Part shown: positions 54,573 through 64,000 of the stretch, piece after piece
Numbering within the stretch: the first letter of the stretch is position 1
Layout of the letters: every line of letters starts with the position of its first letter
Origin: Amphibalanus amphitrite
Taxonomy: Eukaryota; Arthropoda; Thecostraca; Balanomorpha; Balanidae
DNA length: 64,000 nucleotides
Direction: 5' to 3'
Assembly: GCF_019059575.1 (NCBI RefSeq)
Contig: NW_024881626.1
Coordinates: 248,001 to 312,000 of the forward strand
The notes under the pieces: model-generated
What the model was told of the DNA's origin: nothing
Databases searched by the model: none
What the model saw: the letters and a program-made list of their open reading frames with translations, nothing else
Position numbers and translations under genes: made by a program

Positions 54573-56555
54573 TACAACAAAGTCTCTATCCCATGGGTAA
54601 ATCCAAGGCTATAGAACTCCAGGTAAGGACACCAGCCGTTTGACCTTGAACGCCGCCGGCCGGCCGATGACGTCATTGGAGGCAAGCCGGCTCGGCGGAC
54701 ACACAGGGCGAATGCATAACTGAGGGGCGTTGGAACGTTGCGGGAGCCAGGGAGATATTTTAAAGTGGTTGCATACCACCATTGTTTGTTGATTGATCTA
54801 CAGACTGCATCCTTTTAAACCTCGATGCATCCTAGGCCTGGATGGTGCGCACATTCGTGGAACGATCACCCCGTCCGACGTCCATGGTCGAAGCTGTCAT
54901 AGTATTTAAGACACCAAGACGGGTGCAATAACGGCGATCCGATCCCGTCTCTGGCGAATTTAGAGGGGTCGTAAGGACCCAGGCCGAATCTGACCGTCTA
55001 TTTTTAGGGAAACGGGGTGGGTGAATTGACAACCGATGGCTTAAGAGATGATGAGAAGGGATCCCGTCGTCGATTGTTGTTTGACAGACAACACATGTTG
55101 TACTGGGCGTATGACCATCAGAGGTAATGCCTGAACGTAGGCAAGCATAATTGGTCTGTCATTAGTTTAGGAATATAAAATGGGTTATATGGCCTTGATA
55201 AAATGGTAATGGAGATCATTGAGGATATGATCTCTGCATTACGGGAATTCACTAATTACTACGGCCCATAGGGGCACCGCCGGAGCTGTTGTTTTGCCAT
55301 CGGTCCCAGGCAACTCCAGGGAGCTGCAGTGCCCGGCGGCCAAAGCGGCCACCTCGTCGACTCGCAGGTCCTCTGGGATTCCGTGATACTTTAGTGCTTC
55401 ACCCACAGAAGCACGGGCATAGCAGTAGGATGTGGGGCTAGGTGTCTGTCCACCTCTTCATTCAAAGAACAACGTGTACAGCGCCTGGTCCCGCCGAAGC
55501 TCGGTATCGACCGTGACTTATTCACAACTGGCGGATCCAGGAAGCGGTATTGGACACTGCGGGGGCTTACCCCAAAAAGGTTTCTCGGAATTAATTAAAA
55601 AAACTCGGATTTCGATTCCTTGCGCACTGCTGTGTGGTGTGATTAACCAACATTTCCTCAGAAAAGTTGCGAAGTTTTCATTTATTCTCGAAAATCGATT
55701 TCGGGCGCTGCCCTGGTTGTTGGGGAAGACATTTGCCCCAAATGCCTTCCCCTGGATCCGCCAGTGGCCGTTGCCCCACTCCGAGCTTGACTAAAGACGT
55801 CTTCAAACCTCACCAGAAACCGATGGTAAGGTGAATTTAAATCCAATAACTCATCTCTGTCTGCCCGCCTAAATATACTACACATGGTACAGCACCCGGC
55901 CCTGTCGGAGCTATGAGCCGATCGTGATATTTTCGGCTTTCCCCATCCCAAGCTCGATTAGAAACGTTCTCCTTCCCCACCCCATTGCTGATGTCAATTC
56001 AAATTCAATGCCTCATCTCTGTCTGCCCGACCATAACCCATTCATTGCACACCGTTCAGCGCCCGGCCCCGCCAGAAGTATCCTAGCGCGCTGAGCAGTT
56101 GCCTCCAGCCGCGTCATCGCGAGGCCCCGCGCGGCCCATAAATGAATACATTGCGCGAATAGCCGTGTCGCCCCCCTGGGTAAATCCAGGTAAATCCAAG
56201 ATTCTTACAGATAGGGTAAATTAAATCCAAGATTGGTAAATCAGCACCTCCCGACGATGACCCAAGGAGCAGAAATGTTGCTCTCGAGTCTCGACGGGCT
56301 AAAATATTTCATCTAGAATCTAGATTTGATTTCATTCATCTTAAAAATCCACTGAACTCTACAGCATGTCTCAATCGCTAGAATGTATTTAGGCATAGTC
56401 ACCGTGCTAGAATGTTTCACTCCAATATGACGTCACGAATACAAAATATCCTCAATCCTCTGACAATTTTGTATCCTTGGTCGGTGATTTTGTTGCATTT
56501 ATGGCGCGGCCACGGCGTTTCATATTTTTTTTTGTCTTTTTCATAGTTGACAAAT
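54573..56555. other. No recognisable gene
   Basis: At 55529-55771, AACTGGCGGATCCAGG and CCTGGATCCGCCAGTG are inverted end-like sequences of a possible 240-bp hAT-type element, but flanking 8-mers do not match. The rest is unassigned. Confidence 0.45.
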
Positions 56556-56559
56556 GGGG

Positions 56560-56730
56560 AGCATTCCGGTCTAGGGGTAAGATACTTGCCTCTAGATTCG
56601 GCCATCCGGGTTCGATTCCCGGGCAATGCACGTGGCATTGCCGCTACCTGACCGCTTGGAACAGCGTGAGAGTTCCGGTTAGCACCTTGGTCCACTGGAT
56701 GTGGTGCTTAACCCAAAACCAACCAACCAT
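56560..56730 (+). mobile_element. tRNA-Gly-derived SINE
   Basis: GCATTCCGGTCTAGGGG...GGGTTCGATTCCCGGGCAATGCA resembles a tRNA-Gly (GCATT...AATGC acceptor and a strong B box). The anticodon stem does not pair, and the loop would read CTA. A body of about 100 bp ends in AACCCAAAACCAACCAACC, a SINE-like tail. Confidence 0.65.
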
Positions 56731-56807
56731 AGTTGACAAAGCGGACAAAGCTTAGAGAGGCTGTGATTTAAACGGTGTGATGGGCGAGGCCATATATGTG
56801 ATGGGAG

Positions 56808-58895
56808 CACTGGCGGTCGCAGGGGGGGGGGGCCACGGGGGCCATGGCCCCCCCTTTGGTGCTGAAAGGTGGGGCCATACTATCTTTTGGCCCCACCTTT
56901 CAGATCGAACAAAAGTCCTAGGAAAAAACTTTTCGTATGTTTCATTTTCTTTCTTGCGCCATCAAAGGACGTAAATTTCACTCATGAGTGGGCTCAGTTT
57001 CGCATTCTGTCAATTTGGCGGTCAGCGTCGCTGGCACCGGTTCACGAGTATGGCCGGATCTTATATGGAATATCAGCGTGGGTTTACTTGAGGCTCTCGT
57101 AGGCCCAGCATTCAGCAATGGCTGGCATGAGACCCTCTTCGGCAGTGGCGGGTGGGCCCTGCTAAAGGAGATTGGCTCCAAGACACTAAAGTAAGACCTC
57201 ATGGGTTGGTGCTGTGCACCTCAGAAGCCCGGTGGTGACGCCGTATGCCGGCTTGGTTTCTTAAGGATTAGCGTGGGACCTCCGGGGCCTGCATATATAG
57301 TTTGCATGAGCTAGTATGTAATCTCAGAGGCATGTGTGTAATGTGTACACAGTGACGGTCGCGGGGGGCCGGGGGGGGGGGCATCAGGGCCATGCCCCCA
57401 AAGGTCAATAAAGGGGGCCATCATATCATTTGCCCCCCCCCTCAAACAACCAATGGGCCCCCATATAGGTGTATGGGGCCCTGGCAATTATTCGATCGTC
57501 ACGAGGCTAAAAAAAAACCACGCCCAGCTATTAATATAGCTCTCACACCGGTCTTTGAACGTCCTACACTGACCTCTGAGGGAACTTCAGTGGCGGTCAA
57601 GCGCCCACGTTGACCGCTAAGAGCCTACATCAACCTCTGAGGCCCCACATCTGGCCTATGAGGGCCTCTAACCGGCCTCAGGGGTCCCAACCGGCGTCTG
57701 AGGGTCTCACACCGGTCTCTGGTGGCCTTATTTCTGTCTCTGGTGTCCCAAGACGAACCTTTAGGTGCCAATAAGGGCCCCGCACTGGCTGCTGAAGACC
57801 CGATGCCGGCCTCTAAGGGTCTGCATTGGCCTCTGAGGAGGGCCCATCTTGGCCTTTGAGGGCCCTCTGCTGGCCTCTGGGGTCCAACGACGGCTCATGC
57901 CGGTCTTTTAGGGCCCCACCCACGCTGACCTCTGAGGGCCCATGCTGGCCTGTAATGATTAAGGACCCACATTAGCCTCTGAGAGCCCAACTCGGTCTCT
58001 GATGGTCTCAAACTACTGGCCTTTGTAGTTTGCAGGCCCTGTACTGGTCTCTGAGGGCCCTAAACTAGCCTCTATATGAAAACATACATGGGTGGGTTTC
58101 TGAAGGTCAGAGGGCTCACGCAGTCTCCGGCACAGCCTTACGTTGGTCCTGATCGAGATTGCTTTACGTCCTGATGGTCCCGCGCTGATTCCCTCATATT
58201 TCGAGGTCGGGACCCCATGAGCCGGTGTGGGTCCTGGGGCTGGCAGAGACTGATGAAGTCCTTAGGGCTCAGGGCCAGTCTTTTTAGCAGTAGGACTAGG
58301 CAGGTTGAGTGAGCCCCAACAGAGCCGTTGCGAAGCCCAGCAGGAGTCGCGCGCGGCCCTCAGATGCCAATTCTGAAAGGCGAAAGCTCGGAACCTGTGG
58401 GGGTCTCCAGAGGCCGGTGTACCTACTCTCTCCCGCCGCCACACAACTAGGTACCTATATGGGTAAATGTCATAGTCTAAAAATGCTCTCTGGGTTTCAC
58501 ATGCTTGTTCAAAGCAAGAGGTATCTGTACTTTTTAGCAAGATGTATCTGTACTTTTCTGAATTGTTTTATAGTGGTAAGGTCATGAATCCGCGTGCCTG
58601 ACCTTCCAGTAGGTATACCTATGCTACACCGATCCGTCGTCATGGACGGTGCAGCGGCCCGACCGGTGGGCACACCGTGAGACGGTAAATGGAACTGGTG
58701 ATTTTGCCTTAAATTGAGCTCAAAGATTTCACGCAAGAATGAGATGGATGAAGCATAAGTAATGCCAACTGTGCGGCGCCTCGTGGACGTAAAAATTAGC
58801 CGATCACCCCCCCCCCCTCCTGGTGACGGATAAATGTAATGTCCCGCGAGTGTGACTTTGGCCCCCCCTTTTGCTAGCGGCTGCGACCGCCAGTG
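56808..58895. mobile_element. 2.1-kb hAT-like element with exact 8-bp duplication
   Basis: Ends CACTGGCGGTCGCAG and CTGCGACCGCCAGTG, flanked by GATGGGAG at 56800-56807 and 58896-58903. G/C-rich hairpin at 56820-56850. It contains a second end-like CAGTGACGGTCGCGGGGG at 57352 and the GGGCCC minisatellite. No transposase frame. Confidence 0.88.
57545..58260. repeat. GGCCTCTGAGGGCCC minisatellite, second array
   Basis: Same unit family as 51140-53395. The preceding 57352-57540 is also collinear with 50951-51140, so both arrays derive from one ancestral element. Confidence 0.8.
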
Positions 58896-59082
58896 GATGG
58901 GAGCGGGTAAATTCAAATGTTTTTGCATTGTCAATAAGTCAGGTTTACCAATCGAAGAGGAGGAAAAATTTGCGTCTGAAGAGTGGGCGACTGCTGGTTA
59001 TTAACTTTGTCTCTGAAAGTTTCCCACAAGTCACAAGCCAAATCACCCTCAATCTGAATTCGAATTGAATTGCTTGTATTAA

Positions 59083-59637
59083 AAGAAATAGTTCACTTTT
59101 TAACATGGGTTTTGAACTGGAATAGCAGTTCCGTAGCTTGGGCTGAGACGAGCATAAATCAGGAGCTTTTACAGCCCAACGATCACCCTAGGCAAAGATA
59201 TTCTATTTCTCGTCCCGAAAAAGGTGTCTTGCGTTGAGGATGTGTGCCTTGCATATATTTCCATCCAGTATGAAAAGAGCATGGGTCCCGAAAATTCTTC
59301 AGAAACTAGAGAAATTATCTACGAGAACTCTAGAGAAATTCTCGTACTGATCAATTAGGACATTCAGGGGAACATTATCAGATCGAGCAGATCGCCCAAA
59401 TGCCGGTGGCTGCGATAATTTCTCTGTTTCTGAAGAATTTTCGGGACCCATGCTCTTTTCATACTGGATCGCGTGTGCCTTACAGAAACTGAAAAGTTCT
59501 TCCTATATCAAAATATAGAAAAAAATCTTTTGTTATAAAAAGGTTTTATTTTCTTTGCTGATTATTTTGAACATAAAAAATAATAAATCGTTGCAAAAAA
59601 AATAATTTCGTGAAAGTGAACTATTTCCTTTAAAAAG
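59083..59637. mobile_element. Inverted-repeat element with a nested hairpin MITE
   Basis: Ends AAAAGAAATAGTTCACTTT and AAAGTGAACTATTTCCTTT. The left part matches 29555-29755. It contains the hairpin element 59263-59469. Target duplication unresolved. Confidence 0.6.
59263..59469. mobile_element. 207-bp hairpin MITE
   Basis: Arms of about 50 bp begin ATCCAGTATGAAAAGAGC and are mirrored at the right end; the loop is about 100 bp. AT at the outer edge may be the target duplication. Confidence 0.75.
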
Positions 59638-59639
59638 GG

Positions 59640-60035
59640 ACCCTCCCACCTTAACATTAGTTTTGAGTTGAGATAGCCAAGTTTGCGGCCAGGCTCAGAA
59701 ACCACCATTTATCCTGGTCGCAACCCCCGCAGCTTTATGGTGTTCAAGAAATTTCTTCCCTTTACTTGCAGGGTGGGACCAGCTTGGTCCCTATCTCTTA
59801 ACCATTACGGGAATCTGATGACGTCATCAGGCTTTCGAACGTCCGTTAAATGTTTGACTAAAACGTTTTGTAGCGATGCGATGGTTTTCGGAGGTTTAGC
59901 CTTTGTATCGGCACCTCCTTGATTTCTTAAACTTTAACTTTTACTTTGATCGATGGGTTGCATTGTTATGGTTGGTTTGTGTGGCTAGGATTCTCACTAG
60001 GGGACAGGATTGGGTGTTGGGAGGATGAAGGTCAA
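59640..60035 (-). other. Probable 3' UTR of the downstream LINE
   Basis: No gene. It directly follows the stop of the minus-strand LINE ORF2. The exact 3' end is not defined: no tail or target duplication identified. Confidence 0.4.
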
Positions 60036-63000
60036 CTAGGATGGAGAACTTTGTTTTATTTCCAGCAGTCTTCTTTTCTTCCACAGCTTAAGCAATACTT
60101 CTTTCTTTTCTTCGATATCTTCCTCCTCAAACAGAAATATCCCTAAAATATCCTTTGCATGGGGTTTCTGAAGATGTATTGATTCTTTTCTTTCTTCTTC
60201 GTAGGCTGGGCAATTCAATATAAAGTGGGCGAGGTCTTCATTTTCTGCATTGCACATCATACATCTTGTGTCCTCTTTCTTGTATCTCTTGCGCTCATTT
60301 AGAGGAAGACAGTTAGCTCTTGCCTGGAAAAATATTGTTGATGCTTGCTGGTTGTCAATAAACGTTACTTCCTTCATCTCCTTTTTCCAGACAATATACA
60401 GGGACAGAGTAGTTTTAGTTAACAATTCCTCCTTCCATTTCTTTCCATCCCATTTTTGCATGTGTGTTTTAAGGTCTTGTTTGCTTATCTGGTACAAATC
60501 CTTTACTTTGAGTCCGACTTCCTTAATAATGGAATAGGTTACCTTTATCCATTTGTTCTTGCCCTCGTCCATCATTTCTGTTAACACCTCTTTGAGTAGT
60601 TGATTTTTTCCTTGCAATATGCTTCTCATGTACTGAAGTCTTCCAGTTTTAATCCTTGTTGTCATCAGAGATGCTCCAATTTCTCCTCTCAATGCAGCAT
60701 TTGGTGCATATTTTGGAGCCCCCAAGATCTGTCTGTAGACACCATTTTCGATTACTTGCAGCTTCTTGGTCTCTTCCTCTGTGACTGTCATGACACTGGA
60801 GCCGTACAGTATTGATGGCAGTGCTAGGGATTTCCAGTAGGTCTTACCAATCAGCAGTCTGTTGCATGATTTTGAAATTACTGAATAGGTCATGTTTGCC
60901 ATTCTTTGTGCCTTTTCAATCATGATTCTTTTCTGCCCTCTGAACACATCCCTTGTATTTGTTACTTTCAGACCTAAGTATTTTATGTTTTCTTTTACTT
61001 CAATATCTTCTATGCTTCTGTGCTGTTCTTTCAGATTAAATGTGATAATGTTGCTCTTATTCTTGTTTATGTCTAGTCCACACTCCTTGCTAATTGCTGT
61101 CAGTCTTCTGATGCTAGTCTCTGTTTCTTCAATAGAATGGTTCAGTAGGAGCCCGTCGTCAGCAAAGAATAGGATTGGCAGCGTAAATTTGCAGCTTCTG
61201 AACCCTGCTTCTGTTGCCTCCATTACTTTTGTGATGATATAAGTCATGAGCTTGAAGAAGGCAGTTGATCCTGTACACCCTTGCCGTATACCACTTGTTA
61301 CTAAAATCTCTAACTTAATGTTCTCATTTAGTTCAATCCAGGTTCTGTCTCCTTGGTATGTGGCTGCCACAGCATCAATCATTTTGGGGTGAATCTTGTA
61401 TTTCATGAGCACCTCTACCATCCTAGCTCTATCGATGGAATCAAACGCCTTGCTGTAATCAATTGAAGTAACAATCAGAGGTGCCTTCATTTTAAAGCTT
61501 TCTTCCACACAGTACTGTAATAGGAAAAGGTTGTCCTCTATCCTTCCTCCTCTCGTAAACCCTGCTTGTGTCTCTAACTTTTGCTCTGCGCTTTCTAGAT
61601 GATCTTCTAGTCGCTGTTTTAGAATTGACATGTAGATCTTATATGACACATTCGTTAAAGCAATTGGTCTCAAGTCTTTGGCAGTTGGCTTAGACGTCTT
61701 TGGTATCATTTTCGTCCTTGATATCTTCCATTCTGATGGCGTGTCACTTCTCTCGAGGACTTCTTGGTAGCAGCCTGTCAGTATCTTCAAGCATTTGTCA
61801 TTTTTTATCAAAGCTTTGTATAGTTCTGGCTTGAGTTCATCTGGTCCTGCCGCTGACTTGTTCTTAAGCCTGCCTATACATTTGGTGACTTCTTCCTCAG
61901 TTATTTGTATATCTTCCATCTTCTTCATCCTCTTCCTACTGTTCATGGCCATATCCATATGTTCTCTCAGTGTGATTGGGAAACTATATCCTTTTATTTG
62001 TATCTGGTCCTGTTTCTCTTTCTCCAGATCTGCAGTATAGGTTAGCTTCGCCCTATCGTTCCACACTTCTTCTAACTTGTTTTCATGTCTTTGATAGATT
62101 TTCTTCCAGACACTTGCTAAGTTTTCCTTTTCTTCTTCTCCTTGCAGCATTTGTCCAGCTTCTGTGAATAGGCGAACTGGACTGTTATCCTTTTGCTTTC
62201 CTTTAAGTTTGTTGATATTCTCCCAAAGTGCCTTGCTTTTGTAGCTACTATAACGTATTTCGTCAGTCACTTTCTTTTCATGCTTTGCTATTTCTTCCTT
62301 GATGAGTAGCTTTGTCAGTCGTTTCTGCTCATAATATTTTTCATATAATCTGCTCTTTTCTTCTTCTGACTTTGCATTTCTCCTGAGTCTGTTGAAGGCT
62401 TTCCTTTGCTTGATTTGTTTCCGTATTTCTTCGGTCATCCATGGTTTTTCTTTGATTTTTTCATTCTTTCTGTCAGTTTTTCTTCTGTACCTTCTTGTAA
62501 GCAATTTCTCTGCCACATCCTTCATTATCACATTGAGATCTTCCATTAGGCATATGTTATCAGCTTCTATTCTCTGTAGTACCTCTTGCACGAAGCCCGA
62601 CAATGATTCTTGGTCTGTCTTAAAGAAGTATTCATCTTTCCATTTAGCTTTATTGAGACTCAGTGACTTTTCATCTTTGAAAAACACTGTGATCATGTTG
62701 TGATCTGATAGATCTAGTAGTTCTTGACTTTCATCAATTTTCATCTTAAGGATAGACTGATGCATCTTACTGTTGACCAGCACATAGTCAATAACACTTC
62801 TGTATTCTTTACTTCCCCATGTATACAAGCCTTCACATATGTCATCACCATTCAGTAAAATCATATTGTTTTTGTTTATCACATCAATGACAAATTTTCC
62901 GTTCCTATTCTCTTTTTGGCTTCCTAGGAACCCTACATGTCCATTAAAATCCCCCAACAACATTGTTGCCATGTCTGGACTTTCTTCTAGCTTCTCTTCA

Positions 63001-63542
63001 AGCTCTTGTTTGATTTTCTCATTTCGTGTTTTGTCTTCTGGTTTTGTTTCAACTGACATGTAAACAAGTATTATCCTAACCTGTTTGTTCAATATACTTC
63101 CCCTCACTTCCAAAACATCTTCGTTCTCTGAAGGGGCTTTACTTAAAGTGACACCACTGTTTTGTTTATACAAAAACATGAGCCCTCCTCCTTTCTTGTC
63201 CTTTTGTTTTCTCATGCTCTCTATCTTGATCAAGTTCTTGTCAATCTCAAGTTTATCATATCTCTGGTGGGTCTCAGTAATACATAAGATGTCACAACTG
63301 TAGGCTAACAATTCTTCTAGTTCTGCCAGCTTTTGCTTTGTTAATCCTTGTATGTTAATGAGATTCAATTTGTAAACCTTTCTACTTTCTTGGTTGTCGG
63401 TCTTCGACCCCTTGTTTGTTGTTTGTTTCCTGTACCTTCCATCCTTGCTTTCTTTCTTTCTTACTGTGTTACTTTGTTTCCCTTCCTTTCGACAACCCTC
63501 CCCCGAGAAATGACATGGGTTTCTCGCCCTTTCTTGAGCCAC
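60036..63542 (-). CDS. Intact LINE ORF2: endonuclease and reverse transcriptase
   Basis: 1168 residues without a stop. An AP-type endonuclease occupies about 56-290: INIQGL near 62, catalytic Glu90 in CITETH, GDFN at 197-200, and SDHN at 279-282 with Asp and His in place. A basic linker leads to a reverse transcriptase at about 600-850: RPIALTNVSYKIY near 625, Asp695 in the DYSKAFDSID block, GIRQGC near 751 and FADD at 793-796. A C-terminal CX2CX8HX4C knuckle lies at 1094-1111. The protein nicks target DNA and copies LINE RNA there. Lys/Glu-rich composition and AT-rich DNA differ from the surrounding GC-rich elements. The first ~55 residues overlap ORF1, so the true start may be further in. 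The clade (L1- or RTE-like) is not settled. Confidence 0.9.
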   Translation of the reverse strand: MAQERARNPCHFSGEGCRKEGKQSNTVRKKESKDGRYRKQTTNKGSKTDNQESRKVYKLNLINIQGLTKQKLAELEELLAYSCDILCITETHQRYDKLEIDKNLIKIESMRKQKDKKGGGLMFLYKQNSGVTLSKAPSENEDVLEVRGSILNKQVRIILVYMSVETKPEDKTRNEKIKQELEEKLEESPDMATMLLGDFNGHVGFLGSQKENRNGKFVIDVINKNNMILLNGDDICEGLYTWGSKEYRSVIDYVLVNSKMHQSILKMKIDESQELLDLSDHNMITVFFKDEKSLSLNKAKWKDEYFFKTDQESLSGFVQEVLQRIEADNICLMEDLNVIMKDVAEKLLTRRYRRKTDRKNEKIKEKPWMTEEIRKQIKQRKAFNRLRRNAKSEEEKSRLYEKYYEQKRLTKLLIKEEIAKHEKKVTDEIRYSSYKSKALWENINKLKGKQKDNSPVRLFTEAGQMLQGEEEKENLASVWKKIYQRHENKLEEVWNDRAKLTYTADLEKEKQDQIQIKGYSFPITLREHMDMAMNSRKRMKKMEDIQITEEEVTKCIGRLKNKSAAGPDELKPELYKALIKNDKCLKILTGCYQEVLERSDTPSEWKISRTKMIPKTSKPTAKDLRPIALTNVSYKIYMSILKQRLEDHLESAEQKLETQAGFTRGGRIEDNLFLLQYCVEESFKMKAPLIVTSIDYSKAFDSIDRARMVEVLMKYKIHPKMIDAVAATYQGDRTWIELNENIKLEILVTSGIRQGCTGSTAFFKLMTYIITKVMEATEAGFRSCKFTLPILFFADDGLLLNHSIEETETSIRRLTAISKECGLDINKNKSNIITFNLKEQHRSIEDIEVKENIKYLGLKVTNTRDVFRGQKRIMIEKAQRMANMTYSVISKSCNRLLIGKTYWKSLALPSILYGSSVMTVTEEETKKLQVIENGVYRQILGAPKYAPNAALRGEIGASLMTTRIKTGRLQYMRSILQGKNQLLKEVLTEMMDEGKNKWIKVTYSIIKEVGLKVKDLYQISKQDLKTHMQKWDGKKWKEELLTKTTLSLYIVWKKEMKEVTFIDNQQASTIFFQARANCLPLNERKRYKKEDTRCMMCNAENEDLAHFILNCPAYEEERKESIHLQKPHAKDILGIFLFEEEDIEEKKEVLLKLWKKRRLLEIKQSSPS

Positions 63543-63997
63543 TCCTCTCTCAGTCTCCTCTGCTTCTCCCTTTCTTCGGGAGGTAGGTCCCTTGTAATGT
63601 AGGTATTTTCTATGCCTTTGCTCTTGAGATCAAACCTCCTTTTGTACAGAAGCTCCACGTGCTCCTTTGATCTCAGCTTCAGCAGGAGTATTCTTGGTTT
63701 CGTTTTCTGGTTCTGATTTGCGTTTCTTTCATCTCCTTTCTCCATTGTAGGTTTTTGCCTCAATCTGACAATCTTCTGAATTTCAAAGTCTCGCACTCCC
63801 AGAGCATCTGCTATTTCTTTGAACTTCACTATGTCTTCCTGTTTTTTGTCTTCTCCTTTCTCTGCTTTACTCTCTGGGAGATTGTGTATCAGCACATTTG
63901 TTGCCCTTTCTTCCAACTCCTTGTTCTGTATCACTCTTTTGATACCTTCAGAGTTACCCTTGATGACTTCTTGTTGTTCTTTTATTTCTTCTACCAC
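63461..63997 (-). CDS. LINE ORF1, C-terminal 178 residues (cut by window end)
   Basis: RNA-binding chaperone ORF of the same LINE. A charged coiled-coil-like N-terminal piece is followed by RATNVLIHNLPES, the RNP2-like start of an RRM, then PRILLLKLRS, and a YITRDLPPEEREKQRRLREE block typical of the C-terminal domain of L1-type ORF1 proteins. It overlaps ORF2 by about 80 nt in another frame. The beginning lies beyond 64000. Confidence 0.8.
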   Translation of the reverse strand: MVEEIKEQQEVIKGNSEGIKRVIQNKELEERATNVLIHNLPESKAEKGEDKKQEDIVKFKEIADALGVRDFEIQKIVRLRQKPTMEKGDERNANQNQKTKPRILLLKLRSKEHVELLYKRRFDLKSKGIENTYITRDLPPEEREKQRRLREEWLKKGRETHVISRGRVVERKGNKVTQ

Positions 63998-64000
63998 TTT

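Larger units (their letters stand above)
60036..64000 (-). mobile_element. Apparently full-coding LINE (continues past window)
   Basis: Contains ORF1 and ORF2 in order on the minus strand with no visible frame break. The 5' end is outside the window and the 3' UTR probably reaches left to about 59640. Confidence 0.85.

Overview
This window looks like repeat-dense, gene-poor DNA from an animal nuclear genome. Non-LTR retrotransposons, a Ty3/Gypsy element with an envelope-like third ORF, tRNA-derived SINE-like sequences, microsatellites and many non-autonomous DNA transposons all point to a metazoan. An arthropod, perhaps a crustacean, is my guess; nothing in the sequence fixes the taxon. I see no convincing host gene, only one weak first-exon candidate near 30.2 kb.

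Three protein-coding transposons are present, all on the minus strand. They are a 5'-truncated LINE (about 3.85-6.5 kb), a complete Gypsy provirus-like element (34618-43115) with apparently identical 488-bp LTRs and a CTCCC target duplication, and an apparently intact two-ORF LINE (from about 60.0 kb to the window end, ORF1 cut by the edge).

Most of the rest is layered non-autonomous DNA transposons. (i) Elements bounded by TTAA with ends CCCTCGCC... or CCCGCGC... lie at 1-407, 10126-11301, 11884-13086, 13091-14090, 15835-16735, about 17.4-20.8 kb, 19132-20305, 21171-23584, 21382-22265, about 25.2-26.1 kb, 26158-27101, 27953-28981, 31480-32393 and about 33.5-34.5 kb. They share a G-run/C-run hairpin just inside each end, and their interiors are packed with AGGTCA/TGACCT. 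(ii) Elements with hAT-like ends and 8-bp target duplications lie at 18951-20718, 24829-25211, 27415-27678, 29026-29326, 49644-53673 and 56808-58895. (iii) Small TA-flanked inverted-repeat elements lie at 434-640, 8332-8610, 14565-15512, 15528-15738 and 20831-20941. (iv) A foldback-like element at 48019-54505 has 9-bp target duplications, about 75-bp terminal inverted repeats and inner arms made of 10-bp tandem units.

Nesting gives a relative chronology. The clearest stack is at 47.9-54.6 kb: a TA-type MITE, split by the foldback-like element, which is split by a 4-kb hAT-like element carrying two minisatellites and a fragment of a TTAA element. At 30.7-32.5 kb a tandem duplication holds an empty and a filled TTAA site side by side, which proves mobility of that family. 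No transposase ORF is visible for any DNA-transposon family, so all of them would depend on enzymes encoded elsewhere.
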